Below are positions 1 through 8,436 of a DNA stretch of 64,000 nt, in pieces. Below the pieces are notes generated by a model, which did no database searches, was not told the DNA's origin, and saw nothing but the letters and a program-made list of their open reading frames with translations. Each line of letters begins with the position of its first letter. Within the stretch, counting starts at the first letter, position 1. A program made the position numbers and the translations under genes. The DNA is taken from the NCBI GenBank assembly GCA_965203505.1, contig OZ241880.1:2542001-2606000 (forward strand), written 5' to 3'. The stretch comes from Bin127 sp965203505 (lineage in GTDB: Bacteria > Chloroflexota > Dehalococcoidia > Lucifugimonadales > Lucifugimonadaceae).

Positions 1-1
1 A

Positions 2-1303
2 AACGGTATAACCATCACCCTAAATGTCAATACCTCTACCAGCACTGCCGACAACAACGACTACACTCTCGCCTCAGACACCATCAACATCGCAGAGGAC
101 ACCACGTCCGGCACCGCCACCATCACCTTCAACGACGATACGCAATCTGAGCCCACAGAGACCATCTTCATCAACGCGACAAGCACGAACCCTTCTCTAA
201 ACTCCAACACCATCGAAATTCGCATCGTAGATAAGGTCAGTGCTCGGCCACCAAACAACGCGCTCATCCTCCGAGTCGAACCCGCATTTCGCAACGTCAC
301 ACTCTTCGCCGGCGACAAAGTCGCTCTCGAAGTCCACGTATACGGACGCCAGAACGTACGCGACGCCTCCCTTGCCGACGACTTGAATCTCGAATGGGAC
401 GACGAAGCAACTGGAACATTCCAGAGAGTCGAAGGCCTCAACGCCCTGTACTACACGCCACGACAGCCCGGAACATACACCGTCACCGCATCGCTCCCTG
501 AACCGGAACGAAACTGTTACGCATTCCGCGACGACAAAGAAAAGTGCGAAGCAAAGTTCAACATCATCGCGAGACGCCCTCCGAATTCTCCAGAACCTGA
601 ACAACCTCCCATCAATCCCGACGGCAAAATCCCTGAAACCATCACTGACGCACAAGGCGTGAACTACAAAGTCTTCACTCCTGTCGAGGGCGGAACATAC
701 ACCCGCGAAAACGTCACTTTTTCTGTACCGCCCAGCGCCGTACCCGACAAAGAGATCATCGGCATCAACATCACCAAAGACGAGCCCGCCAGCGACACCG
801 AAACGGTCCAGCGAAATCAGTACAAACTCGCCGGACACTGGCACCGCGTCAATGCCACAGACAGTGCCGGACTGCCACTCAGCGCATACCGACTAGAAAA
901 ACCTGCCAAGACATGCTTGCCACTGCCTGACGAACTCAGAACTCAAATCACCAACGTCAGCATCGCCCAAGACGAACAGGGCGACGGAAACCTTACCATC
1001 CTCACATCTAACCTGATCATCACCATCGACGGACCGATTGTTTGCGCCACTACAAGCTTGCTGCCAATAAATGCCGCCGTCGCAGTCACAGCCGAACACG
1101 CACCGCAACTACCACCCGCACCAATCTTCCAAACATCCCACGAAGCCCTGCCTGAAACCGGCGGCCTCCAGCCCCCACACCCCACCATTCTTCTCCTAGT
1201 CATAATCCTGACGCTAACCGCACTCGTAACCACATTCACCATAGCCAGACGGCGACCCCTTCCCCTTTCTGCGAAGCACACACATTGCCCTCCTCATCGC
1301 TGA
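2..1303 (+). CDS. Calx-beta surface protein with LPETGG sorting signal (5' truncated)
   Basis: The frame is open from base 2, so the gene begins outside the window and only its C-terminal 433 residues are seen. Residues about 10-75 read as the end of a Calx-beta domain, a calcium-binding beta-sandwich typical of large extracellular proteins (motifs ADNNDYT and TFNDDTQSEPTE). A second beta-rich region follows. The C-terminus has the three parts of a cell-wall sorting signal: LPETGG, a hydrophobic stretch of about 22 residues (TILLLVIILTL and on), then RRR. This suggests surface display, with anchoring by a sortase-type transpeptidase or simply by the C-terminal membrane helix. No sortase gene lies in the window. 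The domain family call is by eye. Confidence 0.75.
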   Translation, partial: NGITITLNVNTSTSTADNNDYTLASDTINIAEDTTSGTATITFNDDTQSEPTETIFINATSTNPSLNSNTIEIRIVDKVSARPPNNALILRVEPAFRNVTLFAGDKVALEVHVYGRQNVRDASLADDLNLEWDDEATGTFQRVEGLNALYYTPRQPGTYTVTASLPEPERNCYAFRDDKEKCEAKFNIIARRPPNSPEPEQPPINPDGKIPETITDAQGVNYKVFTPVEGGTYTRENVTFSVPPSAVPDKEIIGINITKDEPASDTETVQRNQYKLAGHWHRVNATDSAGLPLSAYRLEKPAKTCLPLPDELRTQITNVSIAQDEQGDGNLTILTSNLIITIDGPIVCATTSLLPINAAVAVTAEHAPQLPPAPIFQTSHEALPETGGLQPPHPTILLLVIILTLTALVTTFTIARRRPLPLSAKHTHCPPHR

Positions 1304-1347
1304 GGGGAATTAAGGGGGTGCCAGCATAGCGAGACGGGAGGCACGAA

Positions 1348-1557
1348 TCACGCGTTATCCAAGTCCTCTTTCGAAATGCCAAGATTCTTGATAATTTGCC
1401 GAAGTGTACCCGGCTTCAGGTCCCGATTGCCGTGGCGTGGTATCGGAGATGCTGAACCGGTCGCGTCATTCGCCCAGATTTCGTGACTGCCCCGGCCTTG
1501 CCGCACGAACACACAACCCAATCGACGAAGTTTGCGCGTCAGTTCGCCGTAGGTCAA
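1348..1557 (-). CDS. hicA: HicA-family mRNA interferase toxin
   Basis: This is a 69-residue double-stranded-RNA-binding-fold toxin. It has the family pattern of an N-terminal LTYGELTRKLRRLG helix, the strand carrying the catalytic His (RQGRGSHEIW), a PRHGNRDLKPGTL loop and a C-terminal helix. In the family the toxin cleaves mRNA and is neutralised by HicB. The start is taken as TTG at 1557, because TTG-A overlaps the hicB stop and gives a product of normal HicA length. A longer upstream reading frame exists but runs antisense-like through hicB. The antitoxin-first order (hicB then hicA) is a known variant. Confidence 0.85.
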   Translation of the reverse strand: MTYGELTRKLRRLGCVFVRQGRGSHEIWANDATGSASPIPRHGNRDLKPGTLRQIIKNLGISKEDLDNA

Positions 1558-1832
1558 ACCGAGCCCTCTAACACCCCGCGCTCCGCATACAACTGTACTT
1601 CGCTTGCATTTCGAGGCACTCCAGACGGCAATTGGTAACCACGCTCTTGATAGACCTGAATCATCTCCACCACTACAGACTCCAAGATCGAGATAGTCTC
1701 TTCTGGAGTATCGCCCCACGCCACACAGTTCGGAAACGAAGGGACTTGAGCCATAAATTTGTCTGGTTCCGTTGATTCGGCCGGATCGTACAACACGTAA
1801 GCCATGCGATGGCGTTTTCTTTCTGCTACCAC
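1554..1832 (-). CDS. hicB: HicB-family antitoxin
   Basis: This 92-residue protein has the HicB partial RNase H-like fold signature: a strand with YVLYDPAE, then VPSFPNCVAWGDTPEETISILESVVVEMIQVY. It should bind and block the HicA encoded immediately downstream and may autoregulate the operon. GTG at 1832 is chosen as start because GGAG lies about 8 bases upstream; ATG at 1805 is a possible alternative. No separate DNA-binding domain is evident at the C-terminus. The stop codon overlaps the hicA TTG start, so the two are translationally coupled. Confidence 0.8.
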   Translation of the reverse strand: MVAERKRHRMAYVLYDPAESTEPDKFMAQVPSFPNCVAWGDTPEETISILESVVVEMIQVYQERGYQLPSGVPRNASEVQLYAERGVLEGSV

Positions 1833-1982
1833 AACGGCATCTCCATACTTAATTCCTAATATCGCCGTCCTTCAACATTTTAAAGGCTAACCGAAAAGAA
1901 TGCTTCCTCCTTTTGGCGCAGCGAAGGCGACTCGGAGCAATCAAAGCAAACCCGCAGGGATGCCCGACTGCAGACACTCACG

Positions 1983-2147
1983 TCATTCATGCGCCGTATC
2001 GAGCCACAACTCCACAGCTTCGCCCACCGCCTTCAGCGTAGCCTCTTGGGTCTCTCCGTGCGCCATGCAACCCGGCAGTTCAGGCACCTCGCCCACGAAC
2101 GCTTCATCTTCGTTGCTCCAGTAGATGATGATTTCGTACTTGTGCAT
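1983..2147 (-). CDS. Orphan short HicB-like antitoxin
   Basis: This is a small gene of 54 residues starting at ATG 2147, with an AGGTTGAG ribosome-binding site just upstream. The protein begins MHKYEIIIYWSNEDEAF and contains GEVPELPGCMAHGETQEATLKAVGEAVELW, which is the HicB-type (DUF1902-like) core. It ends at LDTAHE, where members usually continue for 10-20 residues, so it may be C-terminally truncated. No hicA partner follows within the next 150 bases before hicB at 1832. It may be a solitary antitoxin or the remnant of a lost pair. Confidence 0.65.
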   Translation of the reverse strand: MHKYEIIIYWSNEDEAFVGEVPELPGCMAHGETQEATLKAVGEAVELWLDTAHE

Positions 2148-2253
2148 CACTCAACCTCACCTAAATCGTATTTCAGTGCCACACAACGAGCGCCCACATC
2201 CAAAACCGAACACAGAACGGTACCGTGCCCTCGTTGAATGCCACAACGTTTGA

Positions 2254-4093
2254 TCACGCCCAAATCATTTTGACCAATTCAAACAGCAATCCATGCCGAT
2301 CCTCCAGTTCCTCTGGCCCGAAGCTGTTCATCGGTCTAAGATCGAGGTCATATCGGTCGCGGAAACCATTCATATCAAGCTTGGATTTATAACTGTCTTC
2401 TCGAAGCGTTTCATTCCAATACAAGGTATTCGCATAAGTTCGCAGTTTTTCCTCATAAGTTTCATTGCCGCTGGAAATATTATCCTTGCCCTTCAACAGC
2501 AGTATGCCGCCTAAACGATTCCGCGCCTGTTCGAAACTCTCTTCATCCCCATCGAAAAAAGCCAGGTTTTCGTCGTTCGACGAAAGGATGTGTTCAACGT
2601 GAAACCCCGAAATCGCACCGGTCTTCGTCACCAGATCTCTTATCGAATGCTTAGGGTTTAGGTTCATCTCAGCCGCGAGAAACTCGTCGACCCGAGCGAA
2701 AACATACCGTTTAAATCGGGCATTCAAATTGATCCCAGTTTGTCTAAACAATCCGTAATTGATCGGCGTCTCCACATTCACGTTACGCCTGTTGCCGATT
2801 GCCTTCACAATCTGTACGTCAAAGGCGTCTCGGTATTCAGCCGCGGGACGCTCTCTGATATTCTCTGATATCAGATAAAGAGAATCCTGAAAATCATTGC
2901 TGTCATACACGTTTTGAAGCTGCAATAGAGAAAAATATCTGTCAATTTCGTATGCTAATTTACGGGACTTTTCATCTTCGGCAGGATCATCTTTTAAACA
3001 ACCAGAAAATATCAACATGAAGGGAGCGTCAAGGTTCAGTAAGCGGCAGTAAAAAAGGTGTGGATTTGACGATTCAGAAGTTTCCGATGTTTCACGGATC
3101 GTTCGGTACAAATTTGTATAATAACGAAAATCACCGCGGAGAAATTCTTTCACCTTGCTAGCCGCGTTATTCAAACCGAGTTTTTTTGTTCATATCACCG
3201 GTGAACATCTGACGATGATAGTCTCCGTCGAATTGCTGGCCCGCATTACGAGTGTTGGCGTGCTTCCCTTTAAGGTAGGAACGGAAAAAGTCATCCAACA
3301 AATCGTCTTCATATTCATTTATGGCAGCGGCCTGTTTCTCCCACAATTCGTTGTAGCGCTCGTTGATCAGCTCGATTTTGGCAATCTGACCCAACAGTTT
3401 ACCTTTGAGAATCTCATGTGGGCGCAAACGCATGCCGCGATCATTTATTGCTTCAAATAGCATCGGGACGTCCGTTTGTTCGACATCGAGTTCAATCATC
3501 ACCAACCGATGAAGGAAAAAGAATACGAACGTGTCGAACACATGAACATCAGAAAGCTCTAAATCCAACCTTTGACTGATAATCTGATAGTTTCGGATCA
3601 GGTTGACACCGGTGATACCTTCCCCAACCAACTCATCGTTGCACTTACCCTCATACAATGCTTGTTGAACGTGAGTGTGCGATTCGTGTTCGATCCAGAA
3701 TTCGTTGGTGTAACCGGTGTGGCCAGCGATTTTTCCATCAATCCATTGTTCGAGTTTCGAGTTATAAGATTTCGCCTGGTGCAAAAGCTTGGTTAACATA
3801 AGGGACAGAGTCGTCAATCGTTGTTGGCCATCGACTATATACACACTTCCGTTAATTGTGTTAGTTACGTATGTGTTCAAATAATACCAAGGATATTTAG
3901 ATGAAACTATTTCCTTGGTTGGGTCAAGATCTTTCAAGTTAGCGTAATGGTCATTGAACCTATGGAAAATATCATCCAGTAACCGATTGACCTGTTCATC
4001 CTTCCATCTGTAATCGCGTTGATAGAAATCGATAACGTACTTCGTGTTTGCGAACACGCGGTCGACATTCTGTTTGTCAGGAGAAACATCCAT
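2254..4093 (-). pseudogene. GmrSD-like DUF262/DUF1524 protein, split by a frameshift
   Basis: Two abutting reading frames (3167-4093, 308 residues; 2254-3174, 306 residues) together match one protein of about 611 residues, the size of the intact relative at 8437-10269. The first half carries the DUF262 motifs YQRDYRW, DGQQRLTT and NDRG, known as the NTPase part of GmrS-type type IV restriction enzymes. The second carries the DUF1524 HNH-like nuclease motif HVEHIL and RNRLGGILLL. At 3181-3187 a run of seven T (A7 on the coding strand) shifts the frame. Removing one A gives a continuous KKLGLNNAASK. This could be a real inactivating mutation, phase variation or a homopolymer sequencing error. 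The gene is visibly more AT-rich than its neighbours, suggesting transfer. Confidence 0.8.
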
Positions 4094-4203
4094 TTTGGAT
4101 TGCCCTACTCATTTTTTTGATCCGGTCTCGAATATAACATTGTATATAACCATCAAGATTAGTTTTCGTGGAGAATGAGTGAGTTCGTCGCGGTTATGGA
4201 TAC

Positions 4204-5037
4204 TCAGAACCCGTCCCAGCCGGGGACTTTGGAGGATTGCCGGATCCAATCGGCCAGTTGATTGGCGTCGAGTTGGCCTTCTTGGATGTCGATCCAGCGG
4301 GAGTCGGGGTCTTTGCCTGAGCCGGGTGGTTCGGGTTGGAGGGTTGCGCCGTTTAGGAATGTGACTTTGATGTATCGGCTGAACATGTGGTAGCTGACGA
4401 ACCAGCCTTGGTCTTCGACGCCGTAGAATGGCGAGTTCCATCTGACGGCTTTCAGCACGCCGGGCACGTTTTCTACGATGATTTCGTCGATTCGGCGTGT
4501 GGTTTCACGTTTCCAGCCGGGTATGGCGTCGATGTAGGTCTGGATCGGCGCGTCGCCGTCCGATTTTGGTATCTGCGGGTTGCCGCCCGATAGCAGCACT
4601 GGTTTGCCATCGACCATGCCGCCTTTGGCTTTGGCGAGGAGCTGTTTGGTGTTGTAAGAGACTGCCTGGCGCACCATCGCCTTAAACGCGGTCTTGTCGA
4701 CATCGTCATCTTCAAACAGTTCGATCGCCCGCCATTTATTGCCGTCCAAGCCAGAATTGAACACGTTTTTGGGGTCACGGAGCGCCGCACCGCTGTGAAA
4801 TGTGAGCTTCACCTTGTCTTTGAACGCGTCGCCGACTAGCAGAATCCCGTTGTAGGACCATACCGGGGAGCCCTTCGGCTCCCACCCTTCCTCTACGTCA
4901 GGTTCAGCGTCGTGGATGAGACCGCGCAGGTCGGCCAGCTTCTCGCCCCGCCAATCTGCCAACTCCGCGATCCTTGCGTCGATGCGCTCCGGCGGGGTCA
5001 CGTCTTCCGATGATTTCTTGGGTTTTTCGCTTGCCAT
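4204..5037 (-). CDS. Tandem DUF1801 (YdhG-like) domain protein
   Basis: This is a 277-residue soluble protein with two DUF1801-type alpha/beta domains. The first spans about residues 20-120 (RIAELADWRGEKLADLRGLI, then EEGWEPKGSPVWSYNGILL and VKLTFHSGA). The second spans about 165-275 (IDAIPGWKRETTRRIDEII, AVRWNSPFYG, YIKVTFLNGA). The repeated pattern of a helical pair, a W-x-S/P-x-Y strand and a K-(L/V)-T-F strand shows internal duplication. The fold is related to frataxin-like/YdhG proteins, and its molecular role is not settled. The start is set at ATG 5037, which follows GTAGGTG; an upstream in-frame ATG at 5058 lacks a comparable site. Confidence 0.75.
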   Translation of the reverse strand: MASEKPKKSSEDVTPPERIDARIAELADWRGEKLADLRGLIHDAEPDVEEGWEPKGSPVWSYNGILLVGDAFKDKVKLTFHSGAALRDPKNVFNSGLDGNKWRAIELFEDDDVDKTAFKAMVRQAVSYNTKQLLAKAKGGMVDGKPVLLSGGNPQIPKSDGDAPIQTYIDAIPGWKRETTRRIDEIIVENVPGVLKAVRWNSPFYGVEDQGWFVSYHMFSRYIKVTFLNGATLQPEPPGSGKDPDSRWIDIQEGQLDANQLADWIRQSSKVPGWDGF

Positions 5038-5208
5038 GTCGCACCTACTGTAACGCATGGTCCGCCGAACGGAATCGGTTATGCATCACATCCGGCCTAC
5101 GCTGTCTTTTGCTGCTACCGACCGATCCGCGTCTAACCCCCTTCAATTCCCCCTTTGGCAAAGGGGGAGGGTTTTGCACACGTCCCCTATGCGATAATCC
5201 CATCCATC

Positions 5209-6378
5209 ATGATCAACAAATTCGGAGTTCTATACGCTGGCTGCGTCGACATGGACGATATCGGCTACGCCGGCACACCCGCAAACGAACGATGGCTGCC
5301 TGACGAGCAACTAGCGACCGTGTTCGATAAGTCGGCGTCCTTCGCGAAGACGATGGATGAACTGGGTTTCGACACCTTTTGGGGTGCCGAACACCATTTC
5401 CAGCGCGAAGGCTACGAGTGCATTCCGAACCTGCTGATGCTCTTCGTGCATCTCGCGCATCTCACCAAATATCTTCGATTCGGCTGCGGTTTCAACATCA
5501 ACCCGATGTGGCACCCGGTCCGGCTCGCCGAGGACTACGCCACGGCGGACATCCTCACCGACGGGCGCGTTCGATTTGGGATCGGCAGGGGCTACCACTC
5601 CCGAGAAGTCGAGGTGTTCGGCAATCCCATCATCGACCAAGACGCCAACCGCGAACTCTTCGAAGAGCAGGTCGAAGTCATGTGGAAGGCCTTCAACGAA
5701 CCCGCCTTCTCGCACCACGGCAAGCACTATGACATCCCGCCAGCGGTCCCGTACCGCGGCTATGAACTCGAAGAGATCACGCTCGTTCCGCGACCGAAGT
5801 ACCCAGTCGAGTGGTGGCAGCCAGTGGTCTCGGCATCGGAACGCGGCCTCAATTTCATGGCCAAGTACGGCATCAAAGGCATGATCGGCGGCGGGGCGGC
5901 GCCCGGCGGCGCATCGGACGTGGTTGTCCACAGATGGCAGGAGGTTCAAGCCGAACACGGACGCGAACTCGAGCTTGGCGGCGACCTCATCATCTCCTTC
6001 TCCGTCTACATCGCCGACACGCCTGAACAAGCGATCGAAGAATCGCGACTCTGGGCGGAGGAACGCGTCAAAATGTTCGGCCCCCTCGGCTTCGTCCGCG
6101 ACCTCTCCGACGAGCAAGTAGCCGCCATCAACTCCAACGACCGGTCACAGCTCCTTAACGCCAACCTTCCGAGTATTGACGGCGATGTCGAAAGTGGAGG
6201 ATTTTTCGCGGGGTCTGCCGACTTAGTGACCGAAAAACTGCTCGCTGTTCAGGAGCGCTACCCCGGCCTGGAAGAGGTCAACATCGGCATCACCGGCATG
6301 GGCATGCCAGAATCCGCCACGCTGGAACAGATGCACCGCTTTGCCGAAGGGGTGATGCCGCATTTCAAACGAAATTAA
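5209..6378 (+). CDS. LLM-class flavin-dependent oxidoreductase
   Basis: This is a 389-residue bacterial-luciferase-family TIM barrel. Typical stretches are GVLYAGC at strand 1, ELGFDTFWGAEHHF (the E-H-H signature), TKYLRFGCGFNINPMWHPVRLAEDYATADILTDGRVRFGIGRGYHSREVEVFG, and WWQPVVSASERGL near the flavin phosphate site. The family uses FMNH2 or F420H2, often to oxidise small organic substrates, and the substrate is unknown here. ATG 5209 (MINKFGVLY) is preferred. The longer frame from 5155 translates a palindromic repeat at about 5145-5172 and is unlikely to be coding. The gene stands alone. Confidence 0.85.
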   Translation: MINKFGVLYAGCVDMDDIGYAGTPANERWLPDEQLATVFDKSASFAKTMDELGFDTFWGAEHHFQREGYECIPNLLMLFVHLAHLTKYLRFGCGFNINPMWHPVRLAEDYATADILTDGRVRFGIGRGYHSREVEVFGNPIIDQDANRELFEEQVEVMWKAFNEPAFSHHGKHYDIPPAVPYRGYELEEITLVPRPKYPVEWWQPVVSASERGLNFMAKYGIKGMIGGGAAPGGASDVVVHRWQEVQAEHGRELELGGDLIISFSVYIADTPEQAIEESRLWAEERVKMFGPLGFVRDLSDEQVAAINSNDRSQLLNANLPSIDGDVESGGFFAGSADLVTEKLLAVQERYPGLEEVNIGITGMGMPESATLEQMHRFAEGVMPHFKRN

Positions 6379-6445
6379 TGTAGCGATGAGTGATATCATC
6401 GCAATCATCGGCGATCATAGTGCATTCAGTTTTGGAGGATGAGTC

Positions 6446-6652
6446 ATGGCAAGCATCACGATTCGAAACCTCGACAATGAAGTTAAGCGCAAGTTACGCA
6501 TCCGCGCCGCTGCAAACGGGCGGTCCATGGAAGAGGAAGTTCGCCAGATCCTGAAGGCGGCCCTAGTCCAACCTCAACCATCGAACGACTGGGCGCGAGA
6601 GCTTAACACCAGGTTCGCCGCCGCAGGTGGACTCGACCGCGACCTCCGGTAA
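6446..6652 (+). CDS. FitA-like ribbon-helix-helix antitoxin
   Basis: This is a 68-residue protein. The N-terminus MASITIRNLDNEVKRKLRIRAAANGRSMEEEVRQIL is the FitA/plasmid-stability ribbon-helix-helix DNA-binding motif, followed by a toxin-binding tail (NDWARELNTRF). GGAGGATGAGTC gives a strong ribosome-binding site before ATG 6446. It precedes a PIN-domain gene, as expected for a FitAB/VapBC operon in which the complex binds its own promoter. Confidence 0.9.
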   Translation: MASITIRNLDNEVKRKLRIRAAANGRSMEEEVRQILKAALVQPQPSNDWARELNTRFAAAGGLDRDLR

Positions 6653-6691
6653 TCCGAGCCAGTCGATCCACGTTACTCGGAATTGCACCCG

Positions 6692-7117
6692 ATGATCGTC
6701 GTCGATACCAACGTCGTTTCCGAGTTGATGTATGAAGACCCAGACCCGAACGTGGTCAATTGGTTTAGCGCACAGGATTTGTCATCTCTGCATCTCACCA
6801 CAATCACCGAATCGGAGCTTTGGTTTAGGGTCGAACTAATGCCGATGGGCAGAAATCGGCAAGAGATGATTTCGGTTACCGACTCGATGCTCATTAACAC
6901 GTTCTCGGACCGCATTCTTGTCTTTGACAGAAGTGCAGCAAGGCGTTACGCGACGATCGCCGCTGATCGTCGTGCCCGCGGATTGTCCGTAGATCACCCC
7001 GATTGCCAAATTGCTGCCATCGCCGTATCCATCGGCGCCGCCGTAGCCACCCGCAATGTCAGTGATTTTGAAGGAAGCGGTGTCGAGGTCATCAATCCTT
7101 GGGACTACTCTCCGTGA
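6692..7117 (+). CDS. FitB/VapC-like PIN-domain toxin
   Basis: This 141-residue PIN-domain ribonuclease is partner to the antitoxin 39 bases upstream. The acidic active-site residues are visible: D in VVDTNVVSEL near the start, E in TITESELWFRVE, D in VDHPDCQIAAIA and D in RNVSDFE. In the family the toxin cleaves RNA in a metal-dependent way. ATG 6692 (MIVVDTN) is the usual family start; a TTG nine bases earlier is possible. The stop codon overlaps the GTG start of the following enolase-superfamily gene (GTGA), an unusual coupling of a toxin gene to a metabolic gene. Confidence 0.9.
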   Translation: MIVVDTNVVSELMYEDPDPNVVNWFSAQDLSSLHLTTITESELWFRVELMPMGRNRQEMISVTDSMLINTFSDRILVFDRSAARRYATIAADRRARGLSVDHPDCQIAAIAVSIGAAVATRNVSDFEGSGVEVINPWDYSP

Positions 7118-8406
7118 AAATCACCGATATCCGAACCCGAAACATTTGCATCCCGCTGTCGACGCTGGGCACGCACGAGCCGGTGACGATGTGGTACGGC
7201 TCTCGCTTCGCCGCCATAAAGACCATCATCTTCATCGATACGGACGAGGGCATCACTGGCCTCGGCGAAACGAGCATTGGAGCCGGCGGCGACCAACGTC
7301 TATTTGAGCAGATCAAGTCGAAACTGATCGGTCGAGACCCGCACGATATCAACTCGATCGAGCGGGGGATGAACCTGACGGGTCAGATAACCACCAAACT
7401 TGGACACCTCCTCGACACTAGCGCATCGTCCAACCTCAACATCACCGGATCGATCGACCAAGCCCTCTGGGATATCGTCGGTAAGGCAGCCAACCAACCG
7501 ATCTACAACTTGATCGGCGGCAAGTACCGGGATCGCGTCGAAGCGCGGTATTGGATGGGTGCGAAACCGCCTGACAAGTGCGCAGACGAGGTCAAACGGG
7601 CTGTTGCCGCCGGTTTCAAATCGTTCAAGATCAAGATTGGCTTGAACCCGGAGTTTGATGTCGAGTGTGCCGCCGCAGCTCGCGAAGCCGCCGGTCCGCG
7701 CATAGAACTTGGCTACGACTGCAACGGTTCGTACTCGCAACTCGAAGCCATCCGGATGCTCAGGAAAATGGAGCCATATGATCCTTCGCACGTGGAAGAA
7801 CCGGTCGATTCCACCAGCGTGCGCGCACTCGCCGAGGTTAGCCGTCACACCGACATTCCGATTCTGTGCGACGGTCCGGCTCGCACCACCAAAGAGCAGA
7901 TCCTCGAGCTAGTCATGCACCGCGCCTGTGACGCTATTCACCTAGACGTCGTCATCAACGGAGGCTTCCTCGAAACGCAGCGCTGCGCCGCCATCGCCGA
8001 AGCTGGTGGGCTAAAGGTCTCGTGCCACTCATCGCCCGGCGAGACGGGCATCGCGACCGCGGCCCAGCTTCACCTGGTAACAGCGACGCCCAACTTCATC
8101 TGGCCCGTCGACTCCGCCTACACCAAACTCCTACCGCCATCCGAAGACATCATTACCGAACCTTTCATCTACGAATACGGGGCCATCACGCCGCCATCCG
8201 GGCCTGGTCTGGGTGTCGAGATTGATGAGGATGCGATGTCTCGCGCTGAGGAACGGTATGCAAACGAGTTACCGAAGTGGCGGCATCGGTTTGCACCGGA
8301 CCCGACGGTGCCGGCGCGGCAGCAGTACTACTTCTTCGACTATCCCAGCAAGCGAGGGCATGATGACGCGGAGTGGCGGGGGATGTTTGATAGAATCTCG
8401 TTCTGA
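7114..8406 (+). CDS. Enolase-superfamily (mandelate racemase/MLE type) enzyme
   Basis: This 430-residue enzyme of the MR/MLE group would act by abstracting a proton next to a carboxylate, typically a sugar-acid dehydratase or racemase. The N-terminal capping domain is MKITDIRTRN to about residue 125. The barrel contains FKSFKIKIG (K-x-K base motif), LGYDCNG and HVEEPV (two metal ligands), and ILCDGPAR at the third-ligand position, with Asp in place of the common Glu. CHSSPGETG lies near the end of the barrel. The extra C-terminal tail (RHRFAPDPTVPARQQYYFFDYP) resembles other bacterial family members of 400-440 residues. The start is GTG 7114, overlapping the toxin stop. The substrate is not predictable. 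Confidence 0.85.
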   Translation: MKITDIRTRNICIPLSTLGTHEPVTMWYGSRFAAIKTIIFIDTDEGITGLGETSIGAGGDQRLFEQIKSKLIGRDPHDINSIERGMNLTGQITTKLGHLLDTSASSNLNITGSIDQALWDIVGKAANQPIYNLIGGKYRDRVEARYWMGAKPPDKCADEVKRAVAAGFKSFKIKIGLNPEFDVECAAAAREAAGPRIELGYDCNGSYSQLEAIRMLRKMEPYDPSHVEEPVDSTSVRALAEVSRHTDIPILCDGPARTTKEQILELVMHRACDAIHLDVVINGGFLETQRCAAIAEAGGLKVSCHSSPGETGIATAAQLHLVTATPNFIWPVDSAYTKLLPPSEDIITEPFIYEYGAITPPSGPGLGVEIDEDAMSRAEERYANELPKWRHRFAPDPTVPARQQYYFFDYPSKRGHDDAEWRGMFDRISF

Positions 8407-8436
8407 GCATGCCAACTAGATGAAATCAGCAACGCG

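Noticed and set aside
197..844. Minus-strand open frame of 215 codons
   Set aside because: It is antisense to the Calx-beta protein, with no recognisable domain, and is explained by the codon bias of the real gene.
3167..3187. Programmed -1 frameshifting at the A7 run of the GmrSD-like gene
   Set aside because: A -1 shift meets a stop codon within a few codons. Only a +1 change gives the continuous protein, so classic -1 slippage does not explain it.
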